From assembly GCF_016741855.1 (NCBI RefSeq), contig NZ_JAERRH010000001.1, positions 806,001 to 870,000 on the forward strand: 64,000 bases of DNA. Reading direction: 5' to 3'. Positions 57,175 to 64,000 of the stretch are shown here, in pieces (position 1 is the first letter of the stretch; every line of letters begins with the position of its first letter). The notes under the pieces are model-generated. The model saw only the letters and a list, made by a program, of their open reading frames with translations, was not told the origin of the DNA and made no database searches. The position numbers and the translations under genes were made by a program. The DNA comes from Streptomyces musisoli (GTDB lineage Bacteria > Actinomycetota > Actinomycetes > Streptomycetales > Streptomycetaceae).

Positions 57175-57570
57175 ATGTTCCGAGGTGCGACGGCCCGGAC
57201 CCTGCTCACCCTCCTCGGCGTGACTCTGCTCGCGCTCCAGCTCTTCACCCCCACGGGAAACTTCACACCCGCGCACACCCCCGGTCAGGCGCTGGCCAAG
57301 ACCCAGACCGGAATCGCACCCTCCGTACAGGCGGTGCGCGACGGGGCGGAGACGGTCCGCGCCCCCGGCCGCCCGGATGCACCCGTGGGCCTGCCGCACG
57401 TGCGCGACCGGCACCGCGGCCCGGTGTCCCCCGGGACCGGGGCACACCCCCCGATATCCGGCCGGACGGCCGAGGCCCGCCCGGCGGCATCCGCCGGCGC
57501 CCCGCACCACCCCGCCCCCGGATCGTCGAGATCCCGCACACCGGCAGCGCTTCAGGTCTTCCGCTGCTGA
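57175..57570 (+). CDS. Small putative secreted protein
   Basis: This 131-residue protein starts at ATG 57175 with GGAGGGGG upstream, which supports a real gene. The N-terminal hydrophobic stretch (LLTLLGVTLLALQLFTP) is a signal or anchor. The rest is Pro/Ala/Arg/His-rich without recognisable domains and may be disordered. The carbonic anhydrase gene follows 78 bases later. No function can be assigned. Confidence 0.6.
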   Translation: MFRGATARTLLTLLGVTLLALQLFTPTGNFTPAHTPGQALAKTQTGIAPSVQAVRDGAETVRAPGRPDAPVGLPHVRDRHRGPVSPGTGAHPPISGRTAEARPAASAGAPHHPAPGSSRSRTPAALQVFRC

Positions 57571-57648
57571 GATCCGGGCCGCCCCCCACACACAACCGTC
57601 GTTCAAGTCCGACGCGCCGGGCAGGCGCGCCAGGAGGAACCCACACAC

Positions 57649-58227
57649 ATGCAGCCCCTCATCGACAACGCCCGTACCTTCGGACAGCGCCCTGAGGAGT
57701 TCGCCAAGCTCGCCGAAGGCCAGTCCCCGCAGGTGCTGTTCATCACCTGCTCCGATTCCCGGGTCGTCCCGGCCCTGATCACGGGGGCCCGCCCCGGCGA
57801 GCTGTTCGAGCTGCGCACCGCGGGCAACATCGTCCCGCCCCACGCCTCCGAGCACCCCACCGGCGAGGCCGCCACCATCGAGTACGCCGTGGAGGTGCTC
57901 GGCGTCCACGACATCGTGGTCTGCGGCCACTCGCACTGCGGCGCCGTCGGCGCGCTGGTACGCGGCGACGACCTGACCGCCGTACCGGCCGTGCGTGACT
58001 GGCTGGCGCACGCCACCCCGCGCCCGGCCGGCGCGGCCGAGGACCCTGAGGTCGCCGAGGGCGTGCAGAGCCATGTCCTGACCCAGCTGCTGCGGCTGCG
58101 CTCGTACCCCTGCGTCGAGCGGAAGCTGGCGGAGGGCCGGCTGGACCTGCACGCCTGGTACTACGAGGTGCACACCGGCGCCGTCCGGACGCACCGCCCG
58201 CAGACCGACACCTTCGAGGCCCTGTGA
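57649..58227 (+). CDS. Beta-class carbonic anhydrase
   Basis: This 192-residue enzyme interconverts CO2 and bicarbonate. Zinc ligands are visible: Cys in FITCSDSRVVP with the Asp-Arg dyad, and His/Cys in VVCGHSHCGAVGAL. Its stop overlaps the GTG of a SulP-family transporter, so both are made together. The pair suggests bicarbonate uptake and use, or pH control. Confidence 0.93.
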   Translation: MQPLIDNARTFGQRPEEFAKLAEGQSPQVLFITCSDSRVVPALITGARPGELFELRTAGNIVPPHASEHPTGEAATIEYAVEVLGVHDIVVCGHSHCGAVGALVRGDDLTAVPAVRDWLAHATPRPAGAAEDPEVAEGVQSHVLTQLLRLRSYPCVERKLAEGRLDLHAWYYEVHTGAVRTHRPQTDTFEAL

Positions 58228-59714
58228 GCACGCCGATGACCAGTAACCACAGCCTCATATCCCGATTCCCCCATCTGAGGCAGGACTTCGCCGCCTCCCT
58301 CGTCGTCTTCCTGGTCGCGCTCCCCCTGTGCGTGGGCGTGGCCGTCGCCTCCGGGGTGCCGGCCGAACTCGGCCTGGTCACCGGCATCGTGGGCGGCCTC
58401 GTCACCGGGCTGATGCGCGGCAGCAGCCTTCAGGTGTCGGGGCCGGCCGCCGGCCTGACCGTGCTCGTCTTCGAGGCGGTCGAGGAGTTCGGTCTGCCGG
58501 TGCTCGGCGTGATCGTGCTCCTGGCCGGGCTGCTCCAGATCACCATGGGCCTGCTGCGGCTGGGCCGTTACTTCCGGGCCATCTCCGTCTCCGTCGTGGA
58601 GGGCATGCTGGCCGGAATCGGCCTGGTGCTCATCGCCGGGCAGCTGTATCCGGCCCTGTCGGCGAAGGCCCCCGACTCCGGCCTGGGCAAGATCACCGGA
58701 CTGCCGGGGGCGTTCCTGGACGCCTTCGGCGACGGTGACGCCCTGGCCTCGCTCGCGGTGTGCGCGGGCACGATCGCGGTGCTGCTGCTGTGGAGGCACA
58801 CCCCGGCGAAGGTGCGCGCCGTACCCGGTCCGCTCGCCGCGGTCGGGCTTGCCACACTGGCCGTGCTCGTGCTGGACCTGCCGGTGGCGACGGTGGAGGT
58901 GCAGGGCCTGTTCGGCGCCGTCCAGCCGCCGCCGGCGAGCGCCTTCGGCGAGCTGGCCGGCGTCGGGCTGCTCGGCACGGTCGTCGCCTTCACCCTGATC
59001 GCGTCCGCCGAGTCGCTGTTCAGCGCGGCGGCCGTGGACCGGCTGCACTCCGGGCCACGCACCCAGTACAACCGGGAACTCGTCGCCCAGGGCGCCGGCA
59101 ACACGGTGTGCGGGCTGCTCGGCGCGCTGCCGATGACCGCGGTGATCGTGCGCAGCGCGGCCAACGTCCAGGCCGGCGCCCGCACGAAGGCCTCCCGGGT
59201 GCTGCACGGCGTCTGGCTGCTGCTCTTCGCGGCCCTGCTGCCCGACGTGCTCGCCTACATCCCGATCCCGGCCCTCGCGGGCATCCTGATCCACGCGGGC
59301 GCCAAGCTGGTCCCGGTCCGGGCACTGGCCGCGCTGTGGCGCGAGCACCGGGGGGAGGCGCTGGTCCTCGCGGTCACGGCGGTCTCCATCGTCGCCGTCA
59401 GCATGTTCGAGGGCGTGCTCATCGGTCTCGCGCTGGCGGTGGTGAAGACCGCCTGGGAGGCCTCGCACGTCAAGCTGGAGGTCGTGGACAAGGGGGCGGG
59501 CCCGGTGGAGGCGCATCTGGCGGGCAACGCGACCTTCCTGCGGCTGCCGAAGATCCTGGACAGCCTGGAGTCGCTGCCCCAGGACCGCCCGGTCCGGCTC
59601 GACCTGTCGGGGCTGCACCACCTGGACCACGCCTGCCGGACGGCCCTGGAGAACTGGGCCGCGCGGCACAGCGCGGCGGGCACGGAGCCGGTGCAGCTGG
59701 TCACGGCCGCGTGA
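58224..59714 (+). CDS. SulP-family anion transporter (likely bicarbonate)
   Basis: This 496-residue membrane protein begins at a GTG overlapping the carbonic anhydrase stop (GTGA). The transport domain has the SulP landmarks VVFLVALPLCVGVAVASGVP and VSGPAAGLTVLVFEA near the N terminus and ASAESLFSAAAVDRLH in the middle. The C-terminal region (EAHLAGNATFLRLPKIL ... VRLDLSGLHHLDHACRTAL) resembles a STAS domain. SulP proteins move sulfate, bicarbonate or other anions; coupling to carbonic anhydrase points to bicarbonate. Confidence 0.9.
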   Translation: MSTPMTSNHSLISRFPHLRQDFAASLVVFLVALPLCVGVAVASGVPAELGLVTGIVGGLVTGLMRGSSLQVSGPAAGLTVLVFEAVEEFGLPVLGVIVLLAGLLQITMGLLRLGRYFRAISVSVVEGMLAGIGLVLIAGQLYPALSAKAPDSGLGKITGLPGAFLDAFGDGDALASLAVCAGTIAVLLLWRHTPAKVRAVPGPLAAVGLATLAVLVLDLPVATVEVQGLFGAVQPPPASAFGELAGVGLLGTVVAFTLIASAESLFSAAAVDRLHSGPRTQYNRELVAQGAGNTVCGLLGALPMTAVIVRSAANVQAGARTKASRVLHGVWLLLFAALLPDVLAYIPIPALAGILIHAGAKLVPVRALAALWREHRGEALVLAVTAVSIVAVSMFEGVLIGLALAVVKTAWEASHVKLEVVDKGAGPVEAHLAGNATFLRLPKILDSLESLPQDRPVRLDLSGLHHLDHACRTALENWAARHSAAGTEPVQLVTAA

Positions 59715-59720
59715 CGGCCC

Positions 59721-59770
59721 GCCCGTGGGGCCGGGTCGCCGGGGCCTCTCGGCTTACCGGCCCCACGGGC
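59721..59770. terminator. Hairpin between the SulP and slipin genes
   Basis: Fourteen-base arms (GCCCGTGGGGCCGG at 59721-59734 and CCGGCCCCACGGGC at 59757-59770) are perfectly complementary around a 22-base loop, starting seven bases after the SulP stop. It lies before the slipin promoter region. Confidence 0.7.
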
Positions 59771-59819
59771 CTATGGTGGCAACAGCAGACATAACCGACC
59801 TCTGTACGAGGAGGTCACC

Positions 59820-60659
59820 ATGGTCGACGAGCTTCTGGTCGCCGCGGCGGCGGTCGGCTCCGCCGGTGTGGTGTACCTGGCGGCGGCGGCACGCGTGGTC
59901 AAGCAGTACGAACGGGGTGTGCTGTTCCGGCTCGGCCGGGTCACCGGAGACGTACGGGCACCGGGCCTGAACCTGATCATCCCCTTCGTGGACCGGCTGC
60001 ACAGGATCAACATGCAGATCGTGACGATGCCGATCCCGGCCCAGGAGGGCATCACCCGCGACAACGTCACCGTCCGGGTGGACGCGGTGGTCTACTTCCG
60101 GGTGGTCGACGCGGCGAGCGCCCTGGTGAAGGTCGAGGACTACAAGTTCGCGGTGTCGCAGATGGCGCAGACGTCACTGCGGTCGATCATCGGCAAGAGC
60201 GATCTGGACGATCTGCTCTCCAACCGCGAGAAGCTCAACCAGGGCCTGGAGCTGATGATCGACAGCCCGGCGGTGGGCTGGGGCATCCAGGTCGACCGGG
60301 TGGAGATCAAGGACGTGTCCCTGCCGGACACGATGAAGCGGTCGATGGCCCGCCAGGCCGAGGCGGACCGCGAGCGCCGGGCCCGGATCATCAACGCCGA
60401 CGCCGAACTCCAGGCGTCCAAGAAGCTCGCCGAGGCCGCCGAGCAGATGTCGGACACACCGGCCGCGCTCCAGCTGCGGCTGCTCCAGACGGTGATGGCG
60501 GTGGCGGCCGAGAAGAACTCCACCCTGGTCCTGCCGATCCCGGTGGAGCTGCTGCACTTCCTGGAGCGGGGCGGGCAGGGCGGGCAGCCACCGCCGACGG
60601 AGGAGGGGCGGCAGCCGCAGCCCACGCCGCACACCAACGGAGGGCCGCATCCCGGCTAG
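59820..60659 (+). CDS. Slipin (stomatin/SPFH-family membrane protein)
   Basis: This 279-residue protein has an N-terminal membrane segment (LLVAAAAVGSAGVVYLAAAA), then an SPFH domain: VKQYERGVLFRLGRVTGDVRAPGLNL, INMQIVTMPIPAQEGITRDNVTV, and VSQMAQTSLRSIIGKSDLDDLLSNRE. A coiled coil follows (MARQAEADRERRARIINADAELQASKKLAEA). Slipins scaffold membrane microdomains, often with an NfeD protease partner, which is not seen here. The ATG has GAGG upstream. The last codons and stop are part of a 50-bp tandem repeat. Confidence 0.9.
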   Translation: MVDELLVAAAAVGSAGVVYLAAAARVVKQYERGVLFRLGRVTGDVRAPGLNLIIPFVDRLHRINMQIVTMPIPAQEGITRDNVTVRVDAVVYFRVVDAASALVKVEDYKFAVSQMAQTSLRSIIGKSDLDDLLSNREKLNQGLELMIDSPAVGWGIQVDRVEIKDVSLPDTMKRSMARQAEADRERRARIINADAELQASKKLAEAAEQMSDTPAALQLRLLQTVMAVAAEKNSTLVLPIPVELLHFLERGGQGGQPPPTEEGRQPQPTPHTNGGPHPG

Positions 60660-60778
60660 CGCACCGGGCACCCGTACCGCACACCCGCGGAGGGCCGCAT
60701 CCCGGCTAGCGCACCGGGCACCCGTACCGCACACCGGCGCGGGGCCGCATACCGGCCGGCGCCTCGGGGCACCCGTAC
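60627..60778. repeat. 50-bp tandem repeat spanning the slipin stop codon
   Basis: Three units start at 60627, 60677 and 60727. The first contains the last codons and TAG of the slipin gene; the second is nearly identical, including the TAG, and the third is diverged. Shared core: GGAGGGCCGCATCCCGGCTA followed by GCGCACCGGGCACCCGTAC. Confidence 0.92.
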
Positions 60779-60814
60779 GGTCCCGCGCCCCAGACCCGGA
60801 CGGAAGGAGCGCCC

Positions 60815-61684
60815 GTGCCGAAGCATCCGGCCAGGCGGCGGAGCGCGACGCTCCGGGAGCTGCTGCGACTCCCGCCGGGCGAGCGGGTCGACCTCGCCGC
60901 GTACGACGCCCGCGCCACACCCGGCGCCCCGGACGGCAAGCAGGCCGCGCTGGCGGACACGGAACGCATGGGCCGGCGTCTGGCCGGGCTCCAGGAACGG
61001 CTGTGGGCGGCGGGCACGGCGGGCGACCACCGCCGGGTCCTGCTCGTGCTCCAGGGCATGGACACCAGCGGCAAGGGCGGCACGGTCAAGCACGTCATCG
61101 GTCAGTTCAACCCGTCCGGCTGCCGCATCCACGCCTTCAAGGCGCCCACCGAGGAGGAGCGGGAGCACGACTTCCTGTGGCGGATCCGGCGGGCCCTTCC
61201 GGAACCGGGCGAGATCGGCATCTTCGACCGCTCGCACTACGAGGACGTGCTGATCGCCCGGGTCCGGCACCTCGCCCCGCCCGCCACGATCGGCAGCCGC
61301 TACGGCCTGGTCAACGACTTCGAACGGGAGCTGGCCGAGGACGGCGTGACCCTCGTCAAGTGCTTCCTGCACATCTCCTACGAGGAACAGAAGCGTCGTC
61401 TGCTGCGCCGGCTCGACCGGCCCGACAAGCACTGGAAGTTCGATCCGGGCGACATCGACGAGCGCTCCCTGTGGCCCGCCTACCAGGAGGCGTACGAACT
61501 CGCCCTGGAGCGCTGCGCGGCCCCGCACGCGCCCTGGTACGTGGTCCCGGCGGACCGCAAGTGGTACCGGAACTGGGCCGTCAGCCGACTGCTGCTGGAG
61601 CACCTGCGGGAGCTGGACCCTCGCTACCCGGAGGCCGATTTCGACATCGCGGAGAGCCGGGAGCGGCTGCTGAAGCAGGAGTGA
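60815..61684 (+). CDS. PPK2-family polyphosphate kinase
   Basis: The protein has 289 residues from GTG 60815, preceded by GGAAGGAG. Walker A is LQGMDTSGKGGTVKHV, the lid-loop region EHDFLWRIRRALP, and Walker B IGIFDRSHYEDVLIARV. WKFDPGDIDER and DRKWYRNW are further PPK2 marks. The enzyme transfers phosphate between polyphosphate and nucleotides; whether it favours AMP, ADP or both needs class assignment. Transcription probably stops at the hairpin just downstream. Confidence 0.92.
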   Translation: MPKHPARRRSATLRELLRLPPGERVDLAAYDARATPGAPDGKQAALADTERMGRRLAGLQERLWAAGTAGDHRRVLLVLQGMDTSGKGGTVKHVIGQFNPSGCRIHAFKAPTEEEREHDFLWRIRRALPEPGEIGIFDRSHYEDVLIARVRHLAPPATIGSRYGLVNDFERELAEDGVTLVKCFLHISYEEQKRRLLRRLDRPDKHWKFDPGDIDERSLWPAYQEAYELALERCAAPHAPWYVVPADRKWYRNWAVSRLLLEHLRELDPRYPEADFDIAESRERLLKQE

Positions 61685-61685
61685 G

Positions 61686-61715
61686 GGCCGCGGCGGCGCG
61701 TCTGCCGCCGCGGCC
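61686..61715 (+). terminator. Hairpin after the PPK2 gene
   Basis: A perfect 12-bp GC stem (GGCCGCGGCGGC / GCCGCCGCGGCC) with a six-base loop starts two bases after the stop. Confidence 0.75.
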
Positions 61716-61760
61716 GCCCCGGGCGCACGTGAGCCTCGTCGGCCGGGGTACCCGGCGGGC

Positions 61761-63284
61761 ATGCGTGAGCAGCGGAAGGTAACCGATTCGTACTGGCTGC
61801 GGACCGCTCCCGGGCCGGACCACCCCGCCCTGGACGGGGATCTGGACGTCGACGTCGCCGTCGTCGGCGCCGGCATCGCCGGGCTGAGCACCGCCCACGA
61901 GCTGGTCCGGGCCGGGCTGCGGGTGGCGGTGCTGGAGGCCGGGCGGGTGGCGGCCGGGGTCACGGGCTACACCACAGCGAAGCTGACCGCCCAGCACACC
62001 CTCGTCTACGACCGGCTGCGGCGCACCCGGGGGCCCGACGGGGCGCGGCTCTACGCCCGTTCGCAGACGGAGGCGGTCGAGCACGCGGCGGCGCTGGTGG
62101 CGGAGCTGGGCATCGACTGCGAGTGGGAGACCAGGGACGCGTACACCTACGTCCGGGACCGGGACCGGGCCGAGGAGGTGCGGGCCGAGGCGGAGGCCGC
62201 GCGGGAGGCGGGCCTGCCGGCGGTGTTCACCACGAACACGGGGCTGCCGTTCCCGGTGGCGGGCGCGGTCCGGGTGACCGGACAGGCGCAGTTCCACCCG
62301 GTCAAGTACCTGCGGGCGATCACCGCAGATCTGATCGCGCGCGGCGGCCAGGTGTACGAGGGCACGCGGGTCACCGGTCTGGCGGAGGCCGAGCCGTGCC
62401 GGCTGACGACCGATGCCGGCGCCACGGTGACCGCCCGGGACGTCGTCCTGGCCACCCACTACCCGGTGTTCGACCGGGCCCTGCTGTTCGCCCGGCTCTC
62501 CCCGCGCCGGGAACTCGTGGTCGCGGGACCGCTGGGCGACGGCCCGGACCCGCACGGCATGTACATCACCCCCGACGAGAACACCCGCTCGGTGCGCACC
62601 GCGCCCTACGGCGAGGACGGACAGCGGCTGCTCGTGGTCACCGGGGAGCACTTCACGCCGGGCACCGGCGATCCGCGGGCCGGTTTCGACCGGCTCGCCG
62701 CCTGGGCCGAGGTGCACTTCCCCGGCGTGACGCTGGACCATGCCTGGGCCACCCAGGACAACGAGTCCACCGACACCGTCCCGCTGATCGGCCCGTTCCA
62801 CGTCGGTGCCCGGCACACCTATGTCGCCACCGGCTTCGGCGGCTGGGGCCTGAGCGGCGGCATCATGGCCGGGCGGCTGCTGACGGCGCTGATCACCGGC
62901 GGGGACTGCCCCTGGCGCGAGCTGTACGACCCGCGCCGGCTGAAGTCGGTGGTGCGCGAGGCGCCGTCGCTGCTGAAGACGCAGGCGGAGGTGGCCCGGC
63001 ACTTCGTCGGCGACCGGCTGAGGACACCGGCCTCCGTGGACGACCTGGCGCCCGGTGACGGAGCGCTGGTCCGGTCCGGCGGCGACCGGCTAGCCGTGCA
63101 CCGCGACGACGAGGGCGCCCTGCACGCCGTGTCCGCCCGCTGCACCCATCTCGGCTGCCTGGTCTCCTTCAACCGCGCCGAACGCGCCTGGGAGTGCCCC
63201 TGCCACGGCTCGCGCTTCGCCGTCGACGGCACGGTGCTCCAGGGGCCGGCGGTCAAGCCACTGGAACGACACGACCTCGACTGA
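61761..63284 (+). CDS. FAD-dependent oxidoreductase with C-terminal Rieske domain
   Basis: This 507-residue protein has a DAO-type FAD fold (VAVVGAGIAGLSTAHELVRAGLRVAVLEA, then GVTGYTTAKLTAQH and YVATGFGGWGLSGGIMAGRLL). The last ~100 residues are a Rieske [2Fe-2S] domain with CTHLGC near 461 and CPCHGSRF near 480. Such fusions pass electrons from a substrate through FAD to the cluster; the substrate is unknown. The usual family length is about 500 residues. The stop codon is the first three bases of a 16-bp tandem repeat. Confidence 0.92.
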   Translation: MREQRKVTDSYWLRTAPGPDHPALDGDLDVDVAVVGAGIAGLSTAHELVRAGLRVAVLEAGRVAAGVTGYTTAKLTAQHTLVYDRLRRTRGPDGARLYARSQTEAVEHAAALVAELGIDCEWETRDAYTYVRDRDRAEEVRAEAEAAREAGLPAVFTTNTGLPFPVAGAVRVTGQAQFHPVKYLRAITADLIARGGQVYEGTRVTGLAEAEPCRLTTDAGATVTARDVVLATHYPVFDRALLFARLSPRRELVVAGPLGDGPDPHGMYITPDENTRSVRTAPYGEDGQRLLVVTGEHFTPGTGDPRAGFDRLAAWAEVHFPGVTLDHAWATQDNESTDTVPLIGPFHVGARHTYVATGFGGWGLSGGIMAGRLLTALITGGDCPWRELYDPRRLKSVVREAPSLLKTQAEVARHFVGDRLRTPASVDDLAPGDGALVRSGGDRLAVHRDDEGALHAVSARCTHLGCLVSFNRAERAWECPCHGSRFAVDGTVLQGPAVKPLERHDLD

Positions 63285-63329
63285 CCGAGCCGACGAGTGA
63301 CCGAGCCGGCGAGTGACCGAGCCGGCGAG
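63282..63329. repeat. 16-bp tandem repeat starting at a stop codon
   Basis: Three contiguous units of TGACCGAGCCGGCGAG (first with one difference) begin at the TGA of the FAD-Rieske gene. The remaining gap to 63704 continues as degenerate G-rich repeats with motifs such as ACCCGGTGGCCGAGG and GCGAGCGGGCTCGGGG. No gene is visible there. Confidence 0.88.
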
Positions 63330-63704
63330 CGGGGTGCGGCACGGAGCCGGTGACCGAGGGAGCGGCACGGACCCGGTGGCCGAGGACCCGGTGGCCGAGG
63401 AACGGCACGGACCCGGCGGCCGAGGGTCGGGCAAGCCGAGCGGGCGCGTGCGGGCGAGCGGGCTCGGGGCGGGCGAGCGGGCTCGGGGCGTGCGGGCAGG
63501 CGGACGACCGGGGTGCACGGGTGGGCGGACTGGGGGGACGGGCGAGCGGGCTCGGGTGACCGAGGAGCGGAGTGGACCCCGGGTCAGAGGACCGGCGTGG
63601 GGTTCGGGCGGCCGGGTGGTGGCCGCCCGCCGCGCGGGTGACCGCACCGCCGCGCCATGAACCATATCGCCGTATAAGCACACTTTTCGTCCTACGTTCG
63701 CACG

Positions 63705-64000
63705 ATGATCCCAGTAGCACGCCGCATCACCGCCGTCGGCGCCGTCTGCGCCCTGGGCGCGGCCCTCGCCGCCTGCGGGACCTCCGGCCCCGCCCGTCAG
63801 GCCCCGGCCAGGTCCACCGTGTCCGTCTCGCCGTCCCCCGCGCGTCCGCCCGTGCTGGCGCCGGGCCCCGGCGGCCTGACCCCGGTCTTCGAACACGGCC
63901 CGCGCACCCGGGGCAAGACGGTCGCGTTCACGTTCGACGCCGACATGACCGCCGACCAGGGGCCCCGCGCGGCCGCCGGCGAGCACTTCGACAACCCGGG
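63705..64000 (+). CDS. Polysaccharide deacetylase lipoprotein (partial)
   Basis: ATG 63705 opens a frame that runs off the window. A lipoprotein signal (VGAVCALGAALAACGTSG) is followed by a Pro/Ser linker and the start of a NodB-type domain: GKTVAFTFDADMTADQG. The first Asp of FDAD is the catalytic base region of CE4 deacetylases. It probably removes acetyl groups from cell-wall or other extracellular glycans. Only about 98 residues are visible, so the metal-binding His pair cannot be checked. Confidence 0.8.
   Translation, partial: MIPVARRITAVGAVCALGAALAACGTSGPARQAPARSTVSVSPSPARPPVLAPGPGGLTPVFEHGPRTRGKTVAFTFDADMTADQGPRAAAGEHFDNP

Overview
The window is a piece of an actinobacterial chromosome, almost certainly Streptomyces. 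Most lines are above 70% G+C, GTG and TTG starts are common, and several families are characteristic of the genus: a two-domain geosmin synthase, a subtilisin-inhibitor protein, a CprB/ScbR-type gamma-butyrolactone receptor homologue, a DUF6230/DUF6114 pair, a SAV2148-type HEPN protein and DUF1707-FHA. No tRNA, rRNA or CRISPR array was seen. The ends cut only the last gene, a polysaccharide deacetylase lipoprotein running off at 64000.

Layout. 1-5.4 kb: a phosphotransferase, a DEDDh exonuclease, the HEPN protein and what looks like a copper amine oxidase split into two secreted proteins. 5.6-15.7 kb: glycogen-to-trehalose genes glgX, treY and treZ, interrupted by an M14 carboxypeptidase, a protease inhibitor and an FHA protein. 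16-20.9 kb: a degenerate phosphotransferase, an M24 peptidase, a PDZ membrane protein, a LysR regulator and a divergent amidotransferase-like protein. 21.0-24.6 kb: a multicopper oxidase gene broken in two, its middle replaced by a ~3-kb low-G+C island. The island carries a DUF5919-like regulator, two small CxxC proteins, a 45-residue Asp/Gly/Asn-rich peptide and a stand-alone PIMT-type methyltransferase. 24.7-31 kb: geosmin synthase, alpha/beta hydrolase, P450, ARMT1-type phosphatase and the CprB-like regulator with a likely operator. 31.4-35.9 kb: a membrane-anchored LPMO, secreted and membrane proteins of unknown function, an ArsR regulator and TerB. 36-39.6 kb: an OpuC-type osmoprotectant ABC transporter.

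39.9-52.3 kb: a four-gene leftward operon encoding a two-TM SLATT-like protein, a 1718-residue FtsK-like protein with a disabled first motor and a C-terminal STAND-like ATPase, an ATPase-metallophosphoesterase fusion, and a 1500-residue EssC-like motor with an intact first ATPase. No WXG100 substrate or other ESX component is nearby. 52.4-63.3 kb: core genes msrB, murC, a Usp-like protein, a RibD-C reductase and zapE, then carbonic anhydrase with a SulP transporter, slipin, PPK2 and a FAD-Rieske oxidoreductase.

Two loci stand out as candidate new systems: the peptide-PIMT island (imiditide-like RiPP) and the SLATT/FtsK-STAND/phosphoesterase/EssC operon. A third pattern is the density of intergenic minisatellites, several of which begin inside the 3' end of a gene and include its stop codon.
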